DNA of 11,301 nucleotides from CBFFRJ01 sp965644225 (GTDB taxonomy: Bacteria; Pseudomonadota; Gammaproteobacteria; Enterobacterales; Enterobacteriaceae), in contig NZ_CBFFRJ010000155.1 of NCBI RefSeq assembly GCF_965644225.1, forward strand, positions 1-11,301, in the 5' to 3' direction. The position numbers and the translations under genes were made by a program. Positions within the stretch are counted from its first letter, which is position 1. Each line of letters starts with the position of its first letter. Positions 6,121 to 11,301 of this stretch are shown piece by piece. The notes beneath the pieces were generated by a model. The model searched no databases. It had not been told where the DNA came from and saw nothing but the letters and a program-made list of their open reading frames with translations.

Positions 6121-7182
6121 TTAAAACGCGGTTTTCAATGCCCGGCTGAATGCTTCAATAGCCATGACGATCAGCTGATTATGAATTTCCAGGCGGGATA
6201 GTCTTCCGCCGTCTGAGCAGACTGGATCGCCAACTTTTTCGGAAACGGCGAGTTCGGACGCACCGGGTTTGCATTCCCCAAACATGCTGTAGTGGCTGGC
6301 GTCCTCGATCGTGTAATAAGTGCTCCTGGGGATAGCCTTTGCGATCCCTGAGGCAAGCGCAGTTTGGGGGATTTCACCTGGTTTGCCGAGATTCACGATC
6401 TCGACCGGGATTTTGACCGTAGAAAAACTGTTAATCTGGAAGACGTCCACCGGGGCAGGATCTATAGCCATCGCAAATTTGATCCGTGCATCAAGATTGT
6501 TGCGACTGGCCAGATGCATGTCCATGGTGTGAAGATTGACGCCACTTTGTCTGACCCATTCACAAAGGGACGGATTGAGAGCGTCGGTATCACAATAACT
6601 CGCCAGGCGGACAGGGTCGAGGCGAGCACCCGCAAGTGCAAGAGCGGTGTTACCGCCCATGGATAGCCCGAGTATCCCGACCCGTCCGGCTTCCAGATGC
6701 TTTTCAAAAAGCAGCGTCTGTTCCACCGCATCCAGGGTCGCACTGATATCTGCGGGTCTCAGCCAGAGCTTCATCGTTTCTGCTGCTGATCTGTTCGCCC
6801 CTGTATTTCCGGGATGAGCAGGAGCGGCAACTATGAACCCCTGCTTCGCCAGGGGTGTAGCAATCCAGCTCATGGCTTGCGGTGTTCCTCCCAGGCCCGC
6901 ACCATGGGATAACACAATCAGCGGATATTTTCCTCGTGAAATCGGTGCTTCAAGCCTTGCGTCCGTACCCACAAAAAATGCGCTTTCACCAAGTGTGACG
7001 CGTTTACCGCCCTCGTCCGCAGGATACCAGAGGGTTACGGTGAGATTGCCTCCCCGCTCTTTGGAGGGAGCTGCGATCTGCCGCACGCCGACAACTTCGC
7101 TGGCAACGGCAGATTGATGTACCGCCAACATTGGAGTGATCGTGCTGCAAAAGATCATCGCGATTTTCGTCACTAATTTCAT
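6121..7182 (-). CDS. Secreted alpha/beta hydrolase, PAF-acetylhydrolase-like
   Basis: The 353-residue protein starts at the ATG ending at 7182, with GAGGA 5 nt upstream. Residues 1 to about 28 form a signal peptide, so it acts in the periplasm or outside. The core carries LIVLSHGAG (residues 88-95, oxyanion-hole region), the nucleophile elbow GLSMGG with Ser174, and a likely catalytic His297 in EDASHYSMFGE. The acid residue is not obvious. Layout and the WYPA segment near residue 52 recall the PAF acetylhydrolase or dienelactone-hydrolase-like group of esterases; the substrate is unknown. Four cysteines in the C-terminal half could make disulfides. It lies 137 nt downstream of the membrane AraC-type regulator, in the same direction, and is the likely target of that regulator. 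Confidence 0.85.
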   Translation of the reverse strand: MKLVTKIAMIFCSTITPMLAVHQSAVASEVVGVRQIAAPSKERGGNLTVTLWYPADEGGKRVTLGESAFFVGTDARLEAPISRGKYPLIVLSHGAGLGGTPQAMSWIATPLAKQGFIVAAPAHPGNTGANRSAAETMKLWLRPADISATLDAVEQTLLFEKHLEAGRVGILGLSMGGNTALALAGARLDPVRLASYCDTDALNPSLCEWVRQSGVNLHTMDMHLASRNNLDARIKFAMAIDPAPVDVFQINSFSTVKIPVEIVNLGKPGEIPQTALASGIAKAIPRSTYYTIEDASHYSMFGECKPGASELAVSEKVGDPVCSDGGRLSRLEIHNQLIVMAIEAFSRALKTAF

Positions 7183-7250
7183 GGCATTCCTCATGACCGT
7201 CGGGGGAGTGCCCATAGTTTGCTGGTAACAGACCCCAGTTCGCCCTCGAA

Positions 7251-7276
7251 CGCGATCTCGGACGTTCGAGATCGCG
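7251..7276. promoter_or_regulatory. 10-bp perfect inverted repeat upstream of the hydrolase
   Basis: CGCGATCTCG (7251-7260) and CGAGATCGCG (7267-7276) are exact reverse complements around GACGTT. The site lies 69-94 nt upstream of the hydrolase start and just past the stop codon of the regulator gene. No T tract follows on the minus strand, so an operator is favoured over a terminator. AraC proteins more often bind direct repeats, so the binding protein is uncertain. Confidence 0.5.
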
Positions 7277-7319
7277 ATCAAGGTCGTTTCTTCAGGTGAC
7301 GTAAATCGGTCCTTATGGT

Positions 7320-8390
7320 TTAAGACGGGGTGCTTCCCGTACGCCCGTTTGAAACGGCATTCGCCTTTGGGGCAGTACGCCTGTAATTGCTTGGGGTAAT
7401 GCCCGTGACGCGTAAAAATTCCCTGTTGAAGTTCGATTTTGTGCCAAAGCCTGATTCCAGCATGATCGCAGTCACTGAATCGCGCGTCGTGGCCAGCCGC
7501 CGTTTGGCATCGTCAACCCGGTATTCATTTACTATCTGAGAAATGTTGCGGCCATAAACCCGGTTCAGGGCTCCGGAAATCTGGCGTGCCGGGATTCCCG
7601 CCCGCCGTGCGAGACGCTCCAGTGTCAGGTCCGGGTCGCGGTAGAGATGCTGCGTCAACATCAGAGCATCGACCCGGCTTGCTATAGCCTGGTCATCCTC
7701 CATGACTGCAGATGCCGGCAGTGCCGGGGACACCAGGTCTTCAGCAACGGTGTTTGCCTCATTGTCGGGGCGGGCATCGTCCGCAACGGTGGCGGCGTAA
7801 CCGGCAATTACAAGCCACAGAACGCTCGCAACGGCGAGGATCGTTCGAGCTTGCTCGCCATCCCCGAAGAGAAAATCGAGCGATATAACAGCATCGATAA
7901 AGGCCGTCGCAACAAGCACAACCGATACTACGGTGAGCGCTCTGTGTGCGGTCCATTCCTCAGCGATACGGACGGTGGAAAGAGTTCCTGCCCCTTGCCG
8001 GGCAATCCGCATAAGCGCAAGGCCGTATCCAAGGTAGATGGCAAATAAAACGATATCGATCGGCGCGCGCCAGAAGACAATGAAGGCGGCAACGAGGATC
8101 GCCGGCACCAGGTGCGGCAGCACATCTTTGAGATTTGCGGACGTATTGCGGCATAGCTGATTGAAGGCTGCAAAAGAGAGTGCCGGAAGGATTGCGGCTA
8201 CAATCGGCTGAATGAAACGGGCGGGATGCCAGCCGATATTCCAGTTAAGTCCCGACAAAACTGCCTGAGCGGCAAAGGTAGCGACAAGGAGAGGAAAAAT
8301 CCCGGATTTCAATTCTCTGTGGCGGATCATCCGCACCAGAATAAGTCCCAGAAGAAGAGCAATGACGAATGGAAGCGGTATAGAAGGCAT
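7320..8390 (-). CDS. Membrane-anchored AraC-family regulator
   Basis: The 356-residue protein has two parts. Residues 1 to about 210 contain about seven hydrophobic segments (near 4-20, 31-50, 60-78, 92-106, 110-126, 150-170 and 186-204), so it should sit in the inner membrane. Residues about 240-342 form an AraC-type double helix-turn-helix domain: LTLERLARRAGIPARQIS, then the signature ending with GFGTKSNFNREFLRVTGITPSNYRR. Such fusions are thought to sense a signal in the membrane and bind DNA near it. The ligand is unknown. AGGG lies 8 nt before the ATG. Base composition is GC-rich compared with the 8400-8540 flank. The downstream hydrolase may release or remove the signal; that is inference. 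Confidence 0.88.
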   Translation of the reverse strand: MPSIPLPFVIALLLGLILVRMIRHRELKSGIFPLLVATFAAQAVLSGLNWNIGWHPARFIQPIVAAILPALSFAAFNQLCRNTSANLKDVLPHLVPAILVAAFIVFWRAPIDIVLFAIYLGYGLALMRIARQGAGTLSTVRIAEEWTAHRALTVVSVVLVATAFIDAVISLDFLFGDGEQARTILAVASVLWLVIAGYAATVADDARPDNEANTVAEDLVSPALPASAVMEDDQAIASRVDALMLTQHLYRDPDLTLERLARRAGIPARQISGALNRVYGRNISQIVNEYRVDDAKRRLATTRDSVTAIMLESGFGTKSNFNREFLRVTGITPSNYRRTAPKANAVSNGRTGSTPS

Positions 8391-8510
8391 GACAAGCCCT
8401 TATAGGGTTGTAAGCGGGAAGCCGCCAAAATTTTGCGACCTGTTATTTTTAGTGGTCTTTCGGAACCTCGATGACACCATCAGTAAACCCCTGAACCAGT
8501 CGCTCCATTC

Positions 8511-8527
8511 TTTTCGCAAAGCGAAAA
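8511..8527 (-). terminator. Hairpin downstream of the 60-residue gene
   Basis: TTTTCGC and GCGAAAA pair perfectly around an AAA loop, 12 nt past the stop codon on the minus strand. The stem is short and A/T rich at its base, and the following minus-strand bases are not a clear T tract. It may be a weak or factor-assisted terminator for the tnpR-VOC-60-residue transcript. Confidence 0.35.
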
Positions 8528-8538
8528 TACCCGGGATA

Positions 8539-8721
8539 TTACAGGCAGATGTAGTCCATCTGCACTTTTGATGTGCTGTCCATGACCCGTTTGAACGCCT
8601 CCATGTAGTCATAACAGCCCTGCAATAATTGCTCATCACCATCCTCTGTCAGAGGAAACTGGCTGGCGTCGTCATGAACTGTTTTCGCTAATTCCTGCTG
8701 TTCTGCTGTCAGGTCGATCAT
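8539..8721 (-). CDS. Hypothetical 60-residue protein
   Basis: The product is acidic, starts MIDLTAEQQELAKTV and ends KVQMDYICL, with no signal peptide or membrane span. It is probably mostly helical. GGGAGAT lies 5 nt before the ATG, which is why I accept it as a gene. It follows the VOC gene by 48 nt in the same direction and is probably co-transcribed with tnpR and VOC. I do not recognise the family. It could be complete or the front of a longer gene cut at about 8540, since sequence beyond the stop does not continue in another obvious frame. Confidence 0.6.
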   Translation of the reverse strand: MIDLTAEQQELAKTVHDDASQFPLTEDGDEQLLQGCYDYMEAFKRVMDSTSKVQMDYICL

Positions 8722-8769
8722 TTTTATCTCCCTCGGAAACTGGCCAAAATTTTGTCAGCCGGGTGACTT

Positions 8770-9192
8770 TTATTCCTTTACGGATTTATCCGTTTCAGGA
8801 GAATAAGGCTGGCAGACGCATGCCAGCTTATGCCCGTCAGGATCCCGCAGATAGGCAACATAAAAATCGGGGCCGTATGCTGCCCGTGTGCCCGGCAAGC
8901 CTTCATCCCTGCCTCCCGCGAGAATACCGGTAGAATGGAATCGTCTGACCAGACTGGCACTGTCTGCCCTGAATGCGAACATTGTCCCGTTCCCAGGCAT
9001 TGCAGGCTGGCAGTCAAACGGTGGGCAAACACAGAAGCAGAATCCCTCATCCGGATTATTCTCATCTCCCCACATTGCCCAGTCTTCTGACCAGGCTGGC
9101 AGACGCACATAACCAAGAACCTTAAAAACAGCGTCGTAAAAGTTCGCTGCGCGCTGAAAGTTGTTTGTACCAATGGTGATATATGTCAGCAT
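8770..9192 (-). CDS. VOC-family (glyoxalase/bleomycin-resistance fold) protein
   Basis: The 140-residue protein has the two-module VOC fold: MLTYITIGTNNFQRAANFYD at the start and a second half with DFYVAYLRDPDGHKLACVC. Family members include glyoxalase I, ring-cleavage dioxygenases and drug-binding resistance proteins. In related members, metal ligands occupy positions that here are Tyr4 (LTYIT), Met (GTMFAF) and Ala (HKLACV), so metal binding at the usual site looks lost; this may be a trait of the whole subgroup. Substrate unknown. Start chosen at the ATG ending at 9192: GGGGGA lies 9 nt upstream, inside the tail of tnpR, whose stop codon is one base away. This points to coupled translation from the resolvase transcript. 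Confidence 0.85.
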   Translation of the reverse strand: MLTYITIGTNNFQRAANFYDAVFKVLGYVRLPAWSEDWAMWGDENNPDEGFCFCVCPPFDCQPAMPGNGTMFAFRADSASLVRRFHSTGILAGGRDEGLPGTRAAYGPDFYVAYLRDPDGHKLACVCQPYSPETDKSVKE

Positions 9193-9193
9193 T

Positions 9194-9781
9194 TTATTCC
9201 ATCCCCCTGCCTTTTTGTCTGGCAAGTGTGCGGTAAATAGTAGGTCTCGATACCGTAAACAGTTCGGCCAGATCACTGATCGAGTACTGCCCGGTTTCAT
9301 GCATCCGGTACAGCTCTTTCTGTTGTTTATCAGACAGTTTTGGCTGTTTTCCCCGCAGTTTTCCCTTTGCCCGCGCAATGGCCATGCCTTCCCGGGTACG
9401 CAGGCGTATCAGGTCGCCCTCAAACTCAGCAAAAGTGGCCAGCACGTTGAAGAACATTTTCCCCATAGGGTCGGACGGATCGTAGAGGCTGGTTCCCAGC
9501 GCCAGCTTCACGCCTCTCTCCTGTAATGAATCAGCAATGTCGCGCGCATCTGGGACTGAGCGGGCCAGACGATCAAGTTTAGGAACAACCAGCGTGTCGC
9601 CACTGCGAACGGCAGCGAGCGCCTGATCCAGTCCAGGACGCTGACGGTTTTTACCCGTCAGTCCTTTATCGGTGTAAATCCTGTCCGGGGAGACCCCGAG
9701 TTTCACCAGTGCTTCCTGCTGAGCGTTCAGGTCCTGTTTGTCGGTTGAGCAGCGTGCATAACCAATGCGTATTTCAGTCAT
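9194..9781 (-). CDS. tnpR: Tn3-family resolvase TnpR
   Basis: The 195-residue serine recombinase begins MTEIRIGYARCSTDKQDL, with the catalytic serine at residue 12. It continues with VPKLDRLARSVPDARDI, DPMGKMFFNVLATFAEFEGDLIR, RTREGMAIARAKGK and a C-terminal helix-turn-helix (YSISDLAELFTVSRPTIYRTLA). It resolves cointegrates at res and usually represses both itself and tnpA. It diverges from tnpA, with 148 nt between the starts. No strong ribosome binding site precedes the ATG ending at 9781, but the GYARCS motif fixes the N-terminus; the longer in-frame reading would overlap tnpA. It differs clearly in sequence from the recombinase at 2724-3290. Confidence 0.94.
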   Translation of the reverse strand: MTEIRIGYARCSTDKQDLNAQQEALVKLGVSPDRIYTDKGLTGKNRQRPGLDQALAAVRSGDTLVVPKLDRLARSVPDARDIADSLQERGVKLALGTSLYDPSDPMGKMFFNVLATFAEFEGDLIRLRTREGMAIARAKGKLRGKQPKLSDKQQKELYRMHETGQYSISDLAELFTVSRPTIYRTLARQKGRGME

Positions 9782-9929
9782 AAAGTGTACGGTTAAGGGG
9801 CCATGAAAGAGATTGATACCGTACCAGCTATATGAGACAACGTCAGCAGTGATTTTCCCTGAAGCGCAAACATGCTTTTTTACCGTCCGCAGAGCGATCC
9901 TCTTACGGACATGATTAATCGGGGTCAGG
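9782..9929. promoter_or_regulatory. Putative res site and divergent promoters
   Basis: The gap between divergent tnpR and tnpA is the standard place for res. It holds repeated half-site-like elements: GTACGGT at 9787-9793 paired with ACCGTAC at 9818-9824, then TTACCGTCCG and a later TACGGAC near 9890-9910. Subsites I-III cannot be delimited by eye. Promoters for both genes should overlap this region. Confidence 0.6.
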
Positions 9930-11301
9930 ATGACTACTCGTGGCAAAGCGACAGGCAAAAGTGAACGACTGGCTGTTTTAAATAATGCCGAACAGGAGGC
10001 GCTGTATGGTCTCCCTGATTTCGATGATGCACAGCGACTGAAATATCTTGCTCTGGATGAATCTGAGCTGGCACTGGCCTGTAGTCGTCAGGGACTTCAC
10101 GCTCAAATTTATTGCATCCTTCAGATCGCTTACTTTAAAGCCAAGCACCTGTTTTTCCGCTTCGGGTTGAGTGATGTTAAGGATGACTGCAATTTTATCC
10201 TGAGTCGTTATTTTCACGGTGAGTCACTTCCTGAACAGTTCCCCACTAAGCATGAGCGCTATGCTCAGCGGGAAAAAATCTGCACCCTGTACGGTTACCG
10301 GCCATGGTCATCTGTAATGTCTTCACAACTCGAGTACCAGGCTCTTCAAATTGTTCGTCGTGATGTAACTCCTGGCTTTGTCGCCACGGAGCTGATCATC
10401 TGGCTCAACGCGCATAAAATTATCCGACCCGGTTACACCACGCTTCAGGATCTGGTGAGCCGGGTTCTTTCTGATGAAAGGCAGCGGCTGGAGCGTATTC
10501 TGGCAGAGCGGCTTGATGACACGACAATTGCCGGGCTGGACAAGCTGATTGAGCGTGATGACACGCTTTCCCGGCTCGCTGTCCTCAGGCAGGATGCGCG
10601 TGACTTTGGCTGGCGTCAGATGGCCCACGAACGGGACAAACGGGCCACCCTGGATCCACTGCACCGCAAAGCCTGTGACATCTTACCGGCACTGAATATT
10701 TCTCAGCAAAACCTGTTGTACTATGCCAGCCTGGCAAATTTCTATACCGTTTATGATCTTCTCAACCTGAGGCCCGGGCAGACCCGCCTTTACCTGCTGT
10801 GCTATTCATGGATTCGTTATCGTCAGTTCAGCGATAACCTGGTGGACGCGATGTTTTTCCATATGAAACAGCTCGAGGATGAAAGCCGCAGCGTGGCTAA
10901 ACAGCTTATGGCTGACGTGCAGGAAAAACACCGGCGTGAAACGTCCAAAATTGGGCGTCTGCTGTCGCTTTATGTTGATGACAGCGTTCCCGACCCCACG
11001 ACCTTTGGTGAAGTCCGCCGCCGGGCCTGGAAAATCATGCCGCGGGAGGCACTGAAAAGTACCGCGCAGCGCATGAGTATCAAACCCGTCAGTAAACTGG
11101 CGCTACAGTGGCAGGCCGTGGATAGTATGACAGCATTAATCCGGCGTCACCTGCGGCCATTATATCTGTCGCTCGATCTCACCAGCGTGGTCCGGGACAG
11201 TCCGTGGTCTGAGGCGCTGAACAGTAGCGCCCTTACAGGGCGAGCGTCACCGCTTCGCGGTTCCGATGGTATTCATGATCGGCATACCGTTTTATACTCT
11301 G
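9930..11301 (+). CDS. tnpA: Tn3-family transposase TnpA, partial, probably interrupted
   Basis: An open frame runs from the ATG at 9930 to the window edge (about 457 codons of a roughly 1000-residue family). It opens with KSERLAVLNNAEQEALYGLPDF and continues with LHAQIYCILQIAYFKAKHLFF, the N-terminal DUF4158 DNA-binding region, and YYASLANFYTVYDL and LYLLCYSWIRYRQFSDNLVDAM in the middle. The catalytic DDE domain would lie beyond the window. After HLRPLYLSLDL and PWSEAL (residue about 430, position 11220) the expected WLK-type continuation is replaced by unrelated sequence with two hairpins, so the gene is probably cut there. GGGG 5 nt before the ATG is a plausible ribosome binding site. A short ATG at 9911 is out of frame. 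Confidence 0.88.
   Translation, partial: MTTRGKATGKSERLAVLNNAEQEALYGLPDFDDAQRLKYLALDESELALACSRQGLHAQIYCILQIAYFKAKHLFFRFGLSDVKDDCNFILSRYFHGESLPEQFPTKHERYAQREKICTLYGYRPWSSVMSSQLEYQALQIVRRDVTPGFVATELIIWLNAHKIIRPGYTTLQDLVSRVLSDERQRLERILAERLDDTTIAGLDKLIERDDTLSRLAVLRQDARDFGWRQMAHERDKRATLDPLHRKACDILPALNISQQNLLYYASLANFYTVYDLLNLRPGQTRLYLLCYSWIRYRQFSDNLVDAMFFHMKQLEDESRSVAKQLMADVQEKHRRETSKIGRLLSLYVDDSVPDPTTFGEVRRRAWKIMPREALKSTAQRMSIKPVSKLALQWQAVDSMTALIRRHLRPLYLSLDLTSVVRDSPWSEALNSSALTGRASPLRGSDGIHDRHTVLYS
11228..11261. repeat. Two adjacent perfect hairpins at a probable insertion boundary
   Basis: CGCCCT-TAC-AGGGCG (11228-11242) and ACCGC-TTC-GCGGT (11249-11261) are both perfect stems with three-base loops. 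They begin where transposase similarity ends. Closely spaced short hairpins at an element end occur in several IS groups; I cannot name this one. Confidence 0.45.

Larger units (their letters stand above)
8424..8754. repeat. 12-bp direct repeat GCCAAAATTTTG flanking the 60-residue gene
   Basis: The same 12 bases occur at 8424-8435 and 8743-8754, each containing the palindrome CAAAATTTTG. They bracket the 60-residue gene and its downstream region. They may be recombination scars, regulator sites or coincidence. The 148-nt stretch between the regulator start (8390) and that gene holds no other gene. Confidence 0.35.
6054..11301. mobile_element. Putative Tn3-family transposon with passenger genes
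   Basis: The unit starts at the 38-bp repeat at 6054 and contains, in order, an alpha/beta hydrolase, an AraC-family regulator, a 60-residue protein, a VOC protein, tnpR, a res-like region and a divergent tnpA. This is the standard IR-passenger-tnpR-res-tnpA order of the family. That all parts belong to one element is inferred from order and orientation; the right repeat is not in view and tnpA appears broken near 11220. Confidence 0.55.

Noticed and set aside
7647..8048. Rightward open frame of 133 codons opposite the regulator gene
   Set aside because: It is antisense to a clear AraC-family gene with conserved motifs and arises from the GC-rich codon pattern of that gene.
8770..9192. VOC gene as a bleomycin- or fosfomycin-resistance gene
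   Set aside because: The fold is shared, but no specific resistance-family motif is recognised and the FosA-type metal ligands are not evident, so only the general family is called.
9194..9958. Longer tnpR reading with about 60 extra N-terminal residues
   Set aside because: The family N-terminus is IRIGYARCS, which fixes the start at 9781. The extension would run through the res region and into tnpA.

Overview
The window looks like accessory DNA from an Enterobacterales plasmid or genomic island (Klebsiella, Enterobacter, Citrobacter or Escherichia type). Kbp (YgaU) and YidB homologues in enterobacterial form sit beside IS66-family, Tn3-family and serine-recombinase genes. No replication, conjugation, rRNA, tRNA or CRISPR feature is visible, and no recognised antibiotic-resistance gene.

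Layout. (1) 1-549 is AT-rich and non-coding, with inverted repeats. (2) 550-1998 holds three rightward genes: a small exported protein with three 11-residue repeats, a BON-LysM protein (Kbp/YgaU), and a DUF937 protein (YidB). The last two form an operon. Together they look like a cell-envelope or osmotic-stress cassette. (3) 1999-2231 is a hairpin-rich non-coding junction. (4) 2232-3290 holds two leftward genes: a small exported protein and a serine recombinase. A near-perfect palindrome with an AA centre lies upstream of the recombinase and resembles a recombination or operator site. (5) 3396-3556 is the C-terminal end of an unrecognised leftward gene, apparently cut by an IS66-family element. 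(6) 3557-5687 is that element, with tnpA, tnpB and a tnpC that lacks its last part, including the final catalytic Glu region. (7) 5688-about 5993 is the 3' end of a Tn3-family transposase gene in leftward orientation; it interrupts tnpC and is frameshifted. (8) 6054-6091 is a clean 38-bp Tn3-type terminal inverted repeat pointing right. (9) 6121-8390 holds a secreted alpha/beta hydrolase and a membrane-anchored AraC-family regulator, both leftward. (10) 8539-9781 reads, leftward from the right, tnpR, a VOC (glyoxalase-fold) protein and a 60-residue protein, packed tightly enough to be one transcript. (11) 9782-9929 is a res-like intergenic region. (12) From 9930 a Tn3-family tnpA runs right to the window edge, but its sequence stops resembling the family at about 11220, probably at another insertion.

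Interpretation. Regions 8 to 12 fit one Tn3-family transposon: left repeat at 6054, four passenger genes (hydrolase, regulator, 60-residue protein, VOC protein), tnpR, res, and tnpA, with the right end outside the window or lost. The regulator is the obvious candidate to control the hydrolase. The VOC and 60-residue genes appear to be driven from the tnpR promoter. Nested insertions account for most of the broken genes. I see no clear wholly new system; the most interesting items are the resolvase-coupled VOC module, the recombinase palindrome, and the hydrolase/membrane-regulator passenger pair.
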